Of a stretch of DNA of 64,000 nucleotides, positions 21,387 to 31,799 are shown in pieces. Where the stretch lies: positions 6,581,694 to 6,645,693 of the forward strand of contig OX465584.1 in the NCBI GenBank assembly GCA_950022655.1, written 5' to 3'. The notes beneath the pieces are model-generated. The model was not told the origin of the DNA. It did no database searches and saw only the letters and a list, made by a program, of their open reading frames with translations. This DNA comes from Alentia gelatinosa (lineage: Eukaryota; Annelida; Polychaeta; Phyllodocida; Polynoidae). The position numbers and the translations under genes were made by a program. Numbering within the stretch: the stretch's first letter is position 1; every line of letters begins with the position of its first letter.

Positions 21387-21414
21387 TCAGAGACGTTCGG
21401 TTTTTATCGATATT

Positions 21415-21560
21415 AGCCAACAATTGAAAGTATATAGGAATAAGGAAACCACGAGGTAAGGTTTGGAAAAAATTCTGCCTGTGGCTACGCCTTGGCTAGT
21501 AATTTTTCCAAGCTTTACCTCGTAACTTTGACTTATTCCCACCGGAGCATAGTTTCCCTC
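21415..21560 (+). mobile_element. Palindromic hairpin element
   Basis: CACGAGGTAAGGTTTGGAAA pairs with TTTCCAAGCTTTACCTCGT-like sequence around an apex CTGCCTGTGGCTACGCCTTGG. Apex and arms resemble those at 20371-20712. It lies between GAAAGTATATAGGAATAAGG and its partner TTATTCCCACCGG. Confidence 0.6.
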
Positions 21561-21599
21561 GAATAATATGATGATAATGAGACACAGTATAAGTGTGAT

Positions 21600-21705
21600 T
21601 GAATTCTGTCTGTTCCTCGATATTTTTTTTCAGAAATATCTCTGAACACATTCCATTCAGTCACACTATAACTATGTATCTATATAGTACAAATGAGGTG
21701 AATGC
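21600..21705 (+). mobile_element. Hairpin tail of the ATTCCATCTGTTCC type, copy 1
   Basis: TTGAATTCTGTCTGTTCCTC pairs with CTGAACACATTCCATTCAG around a short apex. The same tail with a longer apex is at 37060-37163. Confidence 0.5.
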
Positions 21706-22511
21706 TCCGAAATACAATCCGATTTTCCATTGAAGCAATCCTAGTGTGAAAACGATTCACGCATTCAACGTGGGCTTAATGGAAAATTAAAAATAGGCTC
21801 ACATTTTATCTGTACTGACACATTTTATTTAACTTCGCAATCGGTGAATTTCAGCGGCCATGTTTTTTGAGTGACATCACTGGCGGACATGCGCACTGGG
21901 ATTAATGGCGATAATAGGGGTTTAGTGACTGTCACGTGACGCTAATAGGAAAATAGGGTAAGAAGAAATACAGAGGCAGCCTCTAGTGATGCACAACCTG
22001 GTTAGGTTATCAGACCATAACATCATTAGGCTTGTTAACCCTGTCCTAACCAGTGTGCTGCAAGATTTGGTTACCCCGGGAAAAATGGTAATTATCACCC
22101 ACCCACCCAATACGCGCATGCGTCTGGACACGTTCTTCCATTCAGATATCACGGACTATTGAACGTACTACTATTTTGATGTGATTTTAATGTAAATAAA
22201 GGAAAGAATAGTATTTAGACATGAAAAATACATGTTGTGATATGTCGTGATATGCTGAATTTCAGCAAATAGACCTTTTTCCATAGGCCGGTGTGGCCCA
22301 TTATCTGCGTGGTTACGCAATGCATGCAGCCAAACATACCCCTGATAACGTGTACTTCAGCATTGGATTACTGAATGTATGAAAGTAATACATTTATGAT
22401 ACCCATGTACATCATTCTCATAGAGATAAAAGTGATTGCATTGTATGATATGGTATTACAGCTCTGATTTGATGTGTCATACATGCATATCAATTCAATA
22501 ATACTTTAGAT
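21706..22511. other. No recognised feature
   Basis: AT-rich, single-copy within the window. A 76-codon minus frame at 21922-22152 has no recognisable similarity. No symmetrical repeat or tRNA-like fold was noticed. Confidence 0.3.
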
Positions 22512-22750
22512 ATAGCTTAGATAACACAGGGACACCCAAACTGTATACACAATAATACATTGGCAGATCTAGCTGTTATATGTTTATCTCTCTTCTATTT
22601 AAAACCAAGATAATTATCAACTATAAAGTTCAGATAGCTCAGATTTGTTGATACAATACCCAAGTTTGCTACAAGAATCTAGTCTGTCAAAAAACAACAC
22701 TCCTGCAATCACACCCACCATTTACACTTAAGGTGTGACTGCTGTGTTCC
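22512..22750 (+). repeat. Dispersed repeat R3, copy 2
   Basis: Collinear with 10168-10405, ending in the same CACTCCTGCAATCACACCCA block. Confidence 0.6.
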
Positions 22751-22864
22751 CTATACACAAGTGGCCGGACTCGCCCCTGTTTGTCCGAGCGGCCGCGTAA
22801 CTAATCAGTGGGGCGTTAGGCGGCGCTGAACGGCAAAACCTGTATTGTTCACCAACTATCTACA

Positions 22865-23302
22865 GGAGCCTGTTTAATAATCTAGGCTTGCACGTGTAGA
22901 GCTTTTTATGTTTGACATAGAGACCCAGGAACAATGTGGGTCAGCTTTATTCAACGCATGTAGACGACCTTATGGCCGGCTAGTACTGTCTTAGCTAACA
23001 TCGATCTTCATATACCATCTTCATACACCAAGCTCGGTGGCCAAGTGGTAGGGTGTTCGCCTCTAGCATGGGAGGTCGTGGGTTCAAACCCCAGTCGGGT
23101 CATACCAAAGACTAACACAAATATGGTACCCACTGCCCATTCGGTTTAACACCCGCCATTAGAATGAGGAGTAGGGGCAAGGGCCTGAATGGAAGAACGG
23201 CTCTATAGCCGAATTCGGTGATTGTGAACACACAATATTCCCTAATGAAAATTGCAAAAAAAAAAATATATATATACCATCCTAGATTATTAAATGAGCC
23301 CC
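22865..23302 (+). mobile_element. MITE family G, copy 3, split by a SINE
   Basis: The left part opens GGAGCCTGTTTAATAATCTA and includes GACCCAGGAACAATGTGGGT. The right part is CATCCTAGATTATTAAATGA. A SINE fills 23020-23272, so the MITE is the older insertion. Confidence 0.7.
23020..23272 (+). mobile_element. tRNA-derived SINE with 9-bp target duplication
   Basis: Box A-like GGTGGCCAAGTGGTAGGGTG and box B GGTTCAAACCCC lie 40 bp apart. The 3' end is an A-rich/AT tail. TATACCATC flanks both sides (23011-23019 and 23273-23281), a retroposition duplication. The head differs from the SINE at 19775, so this is a second SINE family. Confidence 0.8.
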
Positions 23303-23510
23303 AGGCCTAGGTTACAATTATTGAGAAAATGTATTATTTTCTATCATATTCAAAGTTGTCTGTCAGTGTCTGTCAGTGTTTCCAGCCTCATAGGTAAAGC
23401 ATCTTTCATTGTTTTTCATGATAGTGGCGTTTTACATAATCTCTGAAAAAATGATGAAGATCGATTTTTAATCAGCTTAGATAAATGTCATTCTGTCAAA
23501 TTATAAAATT

Positions 23511-23559
23511 ATACCTCAAGGCATCATTTTCACTAGCCATGGGAGTGCCTTGAGGTATT
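23511..23559. repeat. Perfect 13-bp inverted repeat
   Basis: ATACCTCAAGGCA and TGCCTTGAGGTAT are separated by 23 bp, just upstream of a hairpin-tailed element. Confidence 0.6.
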
Positions 23560-23579
23560 ATTGGTAAGGGAAGGGTTAT

Positions 23580-23990
23580 TATCCTACCCCTGATAAAAAA
23601 AAACCGTCATTGATTTAACATAGGCAAATTTTATGTGATGTGCCATGACATAAAGTAAAATTTATGAACCTAGAGAAATAAAAGAATTAACCAATCAGCA
23701 ATCAGGAATTATTCACCTGTGTAAAAAGTTCCGGCTGCAGAGCAGAAATTCTGACATCTTTCAAACATGGACGGAATCGAGTCAGACTTTCCTAATATCA
23801 TAAAGGCGTCGAGACGGGGTAGGATAAATATGAAACCAAACTCGAGTTAGACTTGTCAGTGTCTATACCACTCTGGTCAGGTCTGTTCCTCACTACGCTC
23901 AGCTAACGCTTCACGTAGTAATACACGACCTTCCCGTCGTGGCATAAACACTGACAAGTCTAACTCTCGTTCGGGTTCTACTAAATACCT
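23580..23990 (+). mobile_element. Hairpin-tailed element, TATCCTACCCC family (copy 2)
   Basis: TATCCTACCCCTGATAAAAA starts at 23580 and GGGGTAGGATA lies near 23816-23826. The tail hairpin pairs GAGTTAGACTTGTCAGTG with CACTGACAAGTCTAACTC around CCTCACTACGCTCAGC and ends CGGGTTCTACTAA, matching the recombinase element's CGGTTTCTCCTAA. CCAATCAG at 23691 is 111 bp from the 5' end, as in that element. It has no coding sequence and is the copy closest in plan to the recombinase element. Confidence 0.8.
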
Positions 23991-24189
23991 TTCCTATGGG
24001 AGGCTTCATGAAGTAATTGCTACGGGATCTGAATAGTGCATTGAGGTGTAACGAGTGTAATGCCTTCTGTATGAATTAATGTGGGTTTCTTTTTCTGAAA
24101 TATTCCATCATAATAGGGAAATGAAATTAGAGGGTCCATACATGAGACAGAATTATGTATGTCAATGACAGCAGGGGTCCCTATGCTTA

Positions 24190-24390
24190 AGGCTCGTTTC
24201 CATTGGTCGACGTAAGCGGTGTAGATGTTTTTGAGTTCTCCTTAAAGCCCATTTTCATCGGCCGTCACCGATCTATAGTAAGGTACCTCCGACGGACCTT
24301 TAGCACTGCTGAGGCACAATGGAAATAGGCTATTAGGAGAACTCCTAAAATCTGCATCGTTTTTCGACGGCCAATGGAAAGGGGCCTATA
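24190..24390 (+). mobile_element. MITE with about 50-bp inverted repeats
   Basis: The left end (CGTTTCCATTGGTCGACG, then GAGTTCTCCT) pairs with the right end (AGGAGAACTC, then CGACGGCCAATGGAAAGG). Related right ends are at 34730-34893 and 56180-56250. No coding capacity. Confidence 0.7.
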
Positions 24391-24480
24391 GTCGAATCGC
24401 GAATCATGTGTACCCAACTTTAGACACTAGTGTTTCCAAAGTAACACAATGTAACAAATGAGATACGACCCGCTGCTAGC

Positions 24481-24640
24481 TATTCCATCATATCATCCAC
24501 AACCCATCTCACTGAACTCCAGCCCATCCTATCATCCATAACCCATCTCAACACACCCCAGCATTCCATCCTATCCTCCACAACATATCTTGACACACTC
24601 CACCAGTCCATTCTATTTCTGCACACTCCAGCACCCCATC
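24481..24640 (+). repeat. 41-bp minisatellite, left outlier block
   Basis: Diverged copies of the CATAACCCATCTCA unit that forms the main array at 25424-26030. An element insertion separates the blocks. Confidence 0.7.
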
Positions 24641-24667
24641 TTTTATTATCCATTGTAAATGTATGGG

Positions 24668-24999
24668 GCCTCAGTAAACCACGACCCATTGTATAAAACC
24701 TGTCATATACTGTGGTATACAGATTCAAAGCTGTGGTATATGGCCTCAAAACCATGGTATAGGGGAAAATAGTCCCTTTGTGCTATAGAGCAAAGAAATA
24801 GTCCCTATTGTTATACTTTTAATATGGCAATTACTGGGTTTAATTTATTCGAAAAGATCGATAATGAATGCAACAAACGATGGTTAAGTGGACAGGTGGC
24901 TCTGTAAACCACATGAGTATTAAAAACACTCGCTAGCACTTGTCTATTACTACGCATCGTTGTTTACGGTCACCTGTCTACAAAACCATCGATTATTGT
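24668..24999 (+). mobile_element. Hairpin-tailed element, CCCAGTAAA family (family D)
   Basis: CAGTAAACCACGACCC begins the box and ATTACTGGGTTTAAT ends it (24831-24845). The tail hairpin pairs GATGGTTAAGTGGACAGGTG with CACCTGTCTACAAAACCATC around CTCGCTAGCAC. It interrupts the 41-bp array. The 50031 copy gives the same box, and a fragment is at 15640. Confidence 0.65.
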
Positions 25000-25080
25000 C
25001 TATATCTATCACAACCCATACTCCTCCAGCCCCTCCTCCCCTCCACAACCAATCTCACCACAATCCAGCCGCCCACCCTT

Positions 25081-25397
25081 TATCTCACCCTTGATATTTT
25101 AGTCACATAGTTTTAACATTGGGAACTCGTTCTCCACACGCTACGAGTATTGCGGTCCGTTTTCAATGGTTTATATCCTGCGCATAGTTTTTTTGCCAGT
25201 TTCTTTATTTGGTTATTCTGTTTATTTGTACAGGGGTGAAATAAATACAGAAAACAACTGGTTTTGGTCAAAGTCGTTGTTCTCCAACTCGTTAGAATGC
25301 TACATGATATTCACTCAGCTGTCCCCTCGTTCATATTACTCTGCATGAAACTCCTGAAGAACAATGACTTTGACCAAAACCTGTTGGTTTCTTCTTT
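25081..25397 (+). mobile_element. Hairpin-tailed element, TATCTCACCCC family, inside the 41-bp array
   Basis: TATCTCACCCTTGATATTTT starts at 25081 and GGGGTGAAATA lies at 25233-25243. The tail hairpin pairs GGTTTTGGTCAAAGTCGTTG with CAATGACTTTGACCAAAACC. Array units (ACAATCCAGCC...) lie on both sides. The small frames here have no known similarity. Confidence 0.7.
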
Positions 25398-25423
25398 AAT
25401 CAGCCACAAGCCATCACACCCCA

Positions 25424-26030
25424 GCCACCCATCCTATTATCAACCCATCTCACCACACTCAAGCCCCCCTCCTATCCTCCATAACCCATCTCACCACACT
25501 CAAGCCCCCCTCCTATCCTCCATAACCCATCTCACCACACTCAAATCCCCCTCCTATCCTCCATAACCCATCTCACCACACTCAAGCCCCCCTCCTATCC
25601 TCCATAACCCATCTCACCACACTCAAGCCCCCCTCCTATCCTCCATAACCCATCTCACCACACTCAAGCCCCCCTCCTATCTTCCATAACCCATCTCACC
25701 ACACTCAAATCCCCCTCCTATCCTCCATAACCCATCTCACCACACTCAAGCCCCCCTCCTATCCTCCATAACCCATCTCACTACACTCAACCCCCCATCC
25801 TATCCTCCATAACCCATCTCACCACACTCAACCCCCCATCCTACCCTCCATAACCCATCTCACCACACTCAACCCCCCATCCTACCCTCCATAACCCATC
25901 TCACCACACTCAGGGCCCCATCCCACCCTCCACCACCCATCTCACCACACTCAAATCCCCATCCTATCCTCCATAACCCATCTCACCACAATCCAGCCAC
26001 CCATCTTCCACCATATCCCATCTCACCACA
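25424..26030 (+). repeat. 41-bp minisatellite, main block, about 14 copies
   Basis: CCATAACCCATCTCACCACA plus CTCAAGCCCCCCTCCTATC repeats every 41 bp (for example CCATAACCC at 25479, 25520 and 25561). The strand is C-rich. Confidence 0.9.
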
Positions 26031-26390
26031 CCGCAGACTCTGGTATCAGTGAAGCAGACAAAAAGAGGGTCTTCCACTCGACCAGGCGGGAGTTGTGCCT
26101 TAATGCCCGTTCAGTGTGTGTTCACGTAATTAGCGGCGCCGTCGACGATATTCTCCACGTCATTGAGAGCGACAAAAGCAGCGCCACACTCCTCCAGTTA
26201 ATGTGGTTGACAGTATTGAGCCTTGGTTTTAACAGACTGCAGGCAAGAAAGCGCCCACAGCGCTGACAAGGGCGAATCTCCATATTGAGTTAGGGAGGCA
26301 TCTCCCTTGACAATCTCAGAGGCATACTTAAAACATGTGGAATTGTCCCTACCTCAGCTGGCCTACAAGGTGCGGTGTTTTGTGTGAGAA
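26031..26390. other. Single-copy stretch between array and AT-rich DNA
   Basis: Balanced-composition sequence with no repeats or credible frame. Words such as AATTAGCGGCG and GTCATTGAGAGCGACAAAAG look unlike the surrounding repeats; it might be non-coding regulatory DNA, but nothing proves that. Confidence 0.3.
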
Positions 26391-27159
26391 GACTTATTTA
26401 CGCAGATGTCTTTAAGATGATAATTGACCTTAGGTGGTGGTGTGTAATAATAGTATTTCGTTGTTTGTTTTAATAGTATTTCGTTACAAGGAAATTGTTG
26501 ATGTAGTTCGTATCGTTTCTTCCTTTTTATTTTTTTGTTTCTAATCTTTTTGGGGTTTTTTTCTATTCTTTTAGCACATTTATTGGGTAAATAGTATTTT
26601 TCAGATAAATCCCGTGTTCGGCCAGGCACTTCTTCCCTTCAGTAGCACAACATAAACTTATTTCAAAGAAAAATCTATCACTTTCCTACTGCACCAATAA
26701 TTATGATAATTACATATGATATGATAGTTCTACTCCGTTGTCGTCCAAATGTGAGTGATATTTTAGTCGTTATGTTACAGGATATGTTTTCTTGGCATAT
26801 GTGGCAATAATAAGACAGAAACTGATGGGTATTTGGTCTGTGGTCTGGGGACTCAGACCAAGAACATATATGTTTCTGATTTTATCTGAGCCTGGAAATA
26901 TGTATCTGTTCACCACCCGTTGAATATGAGCTACCGTACTTGCATGCCTGTTGAGTATGGGTTCCTATTGCTAAACCTATGGACGTTTATACCAGGCTAA
27001 GATAAAGGAGCATGCAAACACTAAAGAAAATACAAACTAAAACGTCATAAGGTTAGACTATTCCCCCATTTTTCTCTGGTTATCTGGAAGGATTTATCAT
27101 AGAAATGGGTCCATTAGAAAGCACATTTAAAATCAAGAGATAAAAAGACGTTTTTAGCT
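26391..27159. other. AT-rich sequence, with one TATCTCA-like element end
   Basis: Mostly AT-rich. At about 26975-27015 there is an inverted 5' terminus (CTATGGACGTTTATACCAGG, then CTAAGATAAAG) also found at 49078-49165. Otherwise I see nothing. Confidence 0.35.
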
Positions 27160-27490
27160 TTTTCATGGCGGCAGCGCGCAAGTAATGCCTAAAGAAGTCG
27201 TCAAACTGTCAATTGGAATCCTACGATTATAATGATTTATGGCGCCGACAACATAAAAATGCCGAATGCGTTCCTTGCCAACGACCCTGAATTAATGGCA
27301 CAAAAACGAGCCTGCTCTTGTGAGGTCCTCTCCTCGCAAACTACATTAATTTCTGTTAGGTTTAATTTACGTCAACTTAATTCAAATTAGACAACAATAA
27401 TCGCACACGCTCGATGCCTTCTTCGAACAATCGGAAGCCAGCAAATTGAAACTGCCACTGCTGGCAATCACTCATAAAACCTGCTACTCC
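27160..27490. promoter_or_regulatory. Candidate non-coding regulatory element with homeodomain motifs
   Basis: Single-copy, balanced composition, with no open frame and no repeats. ATGATTTATGG at 27232-27242 matches the consensus of a PBX-HOX (posterior) composite site. Downstream are homeodomain-type cores (GAATTAATGG, ACATTAATTTC, CTTAATTCAAATTAG) and a SOX-like AACAATAATC. Motif clustering is suggestive only, because such words are common in AT-rich DNA. Confidence 0.3.
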
Positions 27491-28149
27491 AAAAAGAGGT
27501 AATCATTGGAGGGAGGGAGATCGCACACTGCCCTACCAGTGGGGGCCAGCCGGGAGAAAGTGTCTGAGGGCCCGACTCTCAAATTACGTAGGATTTACGA
27601 TACCTGTACACAATTACTATTGGCCTGGAAGGCATATAACACTGCACGAAACTAAACTTTTTTCTTCTTTTTTTCTAAAGTGTTTATTTCTGACGATTAT
27701 ACAATTCACAGATAGGCTATCCGCGATCTTCCAATGTATCCGTCGGTCGTGAACATACAGAGATATACATTTGGGTGTTTTACACCACTACATGCGTACA
27801 AATCAACTAAAATAGAAAACATACAAAGAAAATTTTCATCAAGTCCACGAGAGTATAACTATAACCTATGTTTGGATTTAACCACCGTCATTGCATGGTA
27901 TTTATACAGCCTTTTTACCAGTTTTTCTTGAATAGGTGATATCTAGTTTCCATGTTACTTTGACATGTTCAAGTGAAGTAGATTGGACACGTATACACAT
28001 AACACAAACACAGTGAATATCATATAAACGGGTGGACATTATCAGTATCATTTTGTACCATAGAGAAAGCCAGTGATTGGTGATTGGTGGGGGACACAAA
28101 CTCAGATACATCAAGTTGCGCAACAAGTAATCTCAATATACCAGTTTAT
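27491..28149. other. No recognised feature
   Basis: AT-rich, single-copy. Small frames of 65-74 codons (27734 plus, 27902 minus) lack recognisable domains. Confidence 0.35.
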
Positions 28150-28530
28150 TAGAGCGTGCTTGCACGCACTAAATACGTTGCCTATTAAAGGTTAGAGTGC
28201 TCCCATACACTTTCAGCGTGCTGAGAAAAATCTATTACTTCACTATCTGTGTGCTATTCACTGTGATAGTGGGAAAGGGTCGGGTGCCAGTGTCTCAGGG
28301 TCTCAAAGGCATGCCCAACTGACCATGACCAATCACTAGAGACCGCAATACCTCGTTGACCCACTTGTGCTGATGCGTTTTGATCCTAGACTCAGGTGGT
28401 TGCAGAAATGGGTTGAGTGAGTGCAAGTTGGTTTCAGAAAACTATGCATAGACTGAATGTAACCCAAACCTTTTATTATCATTCATTCATAATTGCACGC
28501 TCATTCATCAATGATGAACATTCTATTTGC
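28150..28530 (+). repeat. Dispersed repeat R2, copy 2
   Basis: Nearly collinear with 46346-46730 from ACGTTGCCTATTAAAGGTTA through GCTCATTCATCAATGATGAA, and partly with 4130-4330. Class unknown. Confidence 0.7.
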
Positions 28531-28589
28531 TTCTAGTTCCTATATACGCCATCACGGAAGTGCATGTATTGGCTGTAAATTTACTTGTT

Positions 28590-28945
28590 TTCATATATAT
28601 ACGCCCATATCTCACGCCAGCGTATGAGGCGTATACAAGACTGTTTCCTTTTGAATACGGACTTGTCTTGGCTGTATTTCACACCAGGCGTATACGAGAG
28701 GAAATATCCTCTGCCCGACATATATACGCCGGGCGTATATATGATAAATAAAAAGAAAAAGAATCGCCACCCGCCTCCACTCCCCGCACTCTTGGGTGTT
28801 GGTAGAGGTTGCACTAACACTGACCCGTCGCCCCCCGCAACGTAAACACTTGTATATGTCTATAGATGAGGCGTATACACGACGGAAAATTGGTCAGCTT
28901 GTATACGCAAACGCATACCTATACGCCGGGTGAATAGATATGTGA
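28590..28945. mobile_element. Element with clustered ATATACGCC motifs, copy 1
   Basis: ATATACGCC or its complement occurs at least six times in both orientations. At 28719-28743 two copies form a near-perfect 25-bp palindrome (CATATATACGCC, G, GGCGTATATATG). The centre is C-rich (28770-28840) and resembles the complement of 48330-48380. The other cluster is at 47990-48660. The class is unknown. Confidence 0.5.
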
Positions 28946-29972
28946 AATGGTGCTCTCGTGCAGTGTAAGGGACTATGTTGAGATCCAGATTCAAATAGTG
29001 TTTCCCTGTCTTATAGATTCACTTGAACTGCATATCTAATCAGTTTCAGTAAGCATTTAAAATATAAAAATATTGCATAATATTTCTAAGAAAATTCGTC
29101 AAAATACGTAAAAATGAATTATCTCAATAAATTCAAAATATATGTGGCAATAAAGCCCATAATCTCTTGTTTAGTATGCTATCTTTTGCATATTTTTTAC
29201 ATCCCAAGTTATAAGAATCTTTGTATATCAAGACAAAGATAACTAGCTTTCAGTCCCCAAAATGTTTGCGCGGCCATATAGTTTGTGAAAACTAGGTAAC
29301 TCACACGAAATGCAACGTGAGATGAAGACATACGATTTATTGGTAAATAATGAGAAATTTTGACGCACTTTCAAAATAGGTGATAATCAGAAGGGAATAT
29401 ATATGATTAAAAAGAAGTAATATCGTAAAACTGGAGTTTTAATCTTGGCCTTTGTATGCCACAACTATGCCACAACAGTGTCGAAAATATGCGTATACAT
29501 AACTCCAACTGACCTAGCACAGGATACTTACAGAAACAGGTGTATATATGATACAAAATAGGACTAACTTATTTACGCCCAAGGAGACTTGTATACGCAG
29601 AATGTAAACATATGTAAACAGAAATGTTCACACTGTGCAATCTTTAGTAATATCTGCACAACTGTACGACTGCACTTAATGATGAACAAATATATAAAAT
29701 AGATACTATTGTTCACTCAATGAGTGTAGAGTGTAGTAAACGTTGGCTAGGCATAAAACAGTGTAGGGTCATTGTGATTCAGAGTAGGTCACAAGTAAAA
29801 TGGACCAACAAGATTGGTGAGTGATGGAGTCATCTAAATAAATTCAAATCGATCTCTCCTCTGAAAATTGTCTTTTATTCCAAAAAGAAGAAATGAGCAA
29901 CACATTTAAAAAGAACTGGGCCTTAATGCGTCCTGACAAGAACCCAATCCTGTCGAAATAAAACGGGTTTGC
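28946..29972. other. AT-rich sequence with scattered GTATACGC words
   Basis: No open frame, array or clear inverted repeat. Isolated GCGTATACAT and GTATACGCAG words at about 29490 and 29595 may be diverged pieces of the ATATACGCC element. Confidence 0.3.
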
Positions 29973-30112
29973 TAAAGTGGGATTCACACGGTGAGATTCA
30001 TGTACATCACAGGGTGTTTGTCTGAGACAAATCCTGCTGAGATTCTGTACTCGAACACAGAGAGTCCCGGTTCTCTGGAAGGAGAGAGTCGACCTTTGGG
30101 TCCCTTCTTCAG

Positions 30113-30298
30113 ATGGAGTCCAGGATCCCGGGATGTGAGCAGGATGTGAGACCTTCAGTTTTTCCCTGTTTGGTCTCAGGCAGTGACGCAGTGCTGGGTG
30201 GTTGTGGTAAAACTCGCCTGCGGGTGTGTGAGTGGGACCAGCACTGGGATGGTATTCTGGACCAAGACCATGGTGGTGATTGGGGGGAGCTTCAGCTT
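30113..30298 (+). other. Possible exon fragment, unidentified
   Basis: An AG (CTCAG) at about 30180 is followed by about 110 bases open in one frame encoding a Cys/Trp/Asp-rich peptide (RLRVCEWDQHWDG). The composition looks coding, but I recognise no domain with confidence; there is a faint resemblance to C2-type VWDxD segments. The frame runs into a transposable element. It may be a captured or degraded exon. Confidence 0.2.
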
Positions 30299-30693
30299 TA
30301 TCCTACCCCTAATATAAAATCCCATAGGTTTAACATTGAGTTTCCGTATGCGCCCGTATGTCGCATACGGATAAAAAAAATCGCTCCTAGGAGCGTACAA
30401 AAAATGGACCAATCAGAGATCAGCAGCTGAAAGTAGTTCCAAGCACCTTAAGAGCAGCAAGGAGAGCTATATGGAGGACTTCAGAAAGTTTTTATCGTGT
30501 TTTTTGTTATTATCCTCACATAAAAATATCGTTCACAGGGGGTAGGATAAAATCAAAACCTTCTTCGTTTTAATCTGGGTTCCCGTATGCGACGACTGGA
30601 GTTTGGCGTAGTGATATCTCGAGGCGGAGCCGAGTGATATCCGGAGCCAAAACTCCAGGAGTCGCATACGGGAGCCCAGATTAAAACTCATCC
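30299..30693 (+). mobile_element. Hairpin-tailed element, TATCCTACCCC family (copy 3)
   Basis: TATCCTACCCCTAATATAAA starts at 30299, CCAATCAG is at 30409 (110 bp in), and GGGGTAGGATA lies near 30539-30549. The tail hairpin pairs GTTTTAATCTGGGTTCCCGT with ACGGGAGCCCAGATTAAAAC around CTCGAGGCGGAGCCGAG and ends TTTTACGATA. It is inserted in the TIR element at 29973-31007. Confidence 0.8.
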
Positions 30694-31007
30694 GGTTTTA
30701 CGATAGTACCCAACACCCAGCCACTACATGTATCAGGTGTGTCTTTCCATGTGAATCAAATTCACCATTTTTCCTTGAGACTGGAAAAGTACCTTGCCAT
30801 AAAATTTTGCACCGCGATACAATAGTCTTTAAGTGTGAATCCTGCTTTAGACTACGGGAAAGGAGTGAAGTACACCCATCTCAGGTACATTATTCTTTTA
30901 GTGTGAATCCCGCAAAAGGAGAATTATCTGCGACTAGAGGAAAGGTGTGAAGTATACCCATCTCAGGTACATTAGTCTCTACGTGTGAATCCCGCTTTGA
31001 ATAAACA

Positions 31008-31547
31008 CATGGCAGACAACCTCATATTCAAGGCAATTTTAGAGGCTTGTAGTTCTACACGTTTTCTTTTTGTCCTCGCCCTCAAGTGCCTAAATTGTAA
31101 AATCAAGGAAAGGGAACTCATCAGCTACTGGTTTTTTTTCATTGATTGTTCAGTAAAACCATCTGCCTCAGCCATCGCCGACACATTGCCGTCTTTCACC
31201 CTCGAAAGTTTCATCAAACTTATTTTTAGTAGAATTTTGATATTTTTCTTTTACGATCGTCTCAATCTCCCAGCGCCCGTTAACCGGGTTTTGCACTTCT
31301 CGTGACTGATGGTTCAATATTCTACTTGTAATTTCTGTGTTTGGAAAGGGTGGCTCTTGAGGGGTGGGTTCCCCACGCGGCAAAACCGATTTAATAAAAA
31401 AAAAAGTGACGTGGAGCTTGAGCAGACGACAAATGCCTCTGAAACCGTCCCAGCTCTACTCTACCAAAACCAAGAGGCTATTCTGTGTATTCTCCAAATG
31501 CATAAATTTCAGTAATACCAATAGGAGAAAGCATACCCAAAGATTCT
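31008..31547. other. Unassigned; small frames only
   Basis: Frames of 106 codons (30985 plus) and 71 codons (31168-31383 minus) overlap on opposite strands. The minus one reads a plausible charged peptide (NPVNGRWEIETIVKEK) but ends abruptly and matches no family I know. No exon can be supported. Confidence 0.2.
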
Positions 31548-31764
31548 GGGGCCTGTTTAATAAGCTCGTACACGAAGACCCTATTTTGTACCTCGTACAA
31601 AGGTTATCATTTAATAACATTTAAGTTTGTTCGTCAAGACAGTCTTAGCCATCCATAAGATCGTCTTTAAGTGTAGAATAAAGTTGACCCACATCGTCTC
31701 TAGGTCTCATTATCGTACAGAACAGGGTCTTTATGTACGAGCCTAGATTATCAAACATGCCCCC
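31548..31764 (+). mobile_element. MITE family G, copy 4
   Basis: It opens GGGCCTGTTTAATAAGCTCG after CTG and closes CCTAGATTATCAAACATGCC before CCTG. The interior has CCATCCATAAGATCGTC and AGTTGACCCACATCG. Confidence 0.75.
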
Positions 31765-31799
31765 TGACTCCTCTAGATGCAGTTCCTTATTATTATCTT

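Larger units (their letters stand above)
29973..31007 (+). mobile_element. TIR element (GCGGGATTCACACG), interrupted by another element
   Basis: AAAGTGGGATTCACACG at the left and CGTGTGAATCCCGCTTT at the right are inverted ends. Just inside the left end lies one inverted 46-bp monomer (CAGGGTGTTTGTCTGAGACA). A TATCCTACCCC-family element occupies 30299-30693. The roughly 600-bp relative at 50455-51052 lacks that insertion. Confidence 0.6.

Noticed and set aside
23030..23105. Free-standing tRNA gene
   Set aside because: Box A and B are present, but the segment is the head of a 250-bp element with an A-rich tail and a 9-bp target duplication, so it is a SINE.
25424..26030. Interstitial telomeric repeat (CCATAACCC resembles CCCTAA)
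   Set aside because: The repeat unit is 41 bp and the CCCTAA-type hexamer is not itself tandem.
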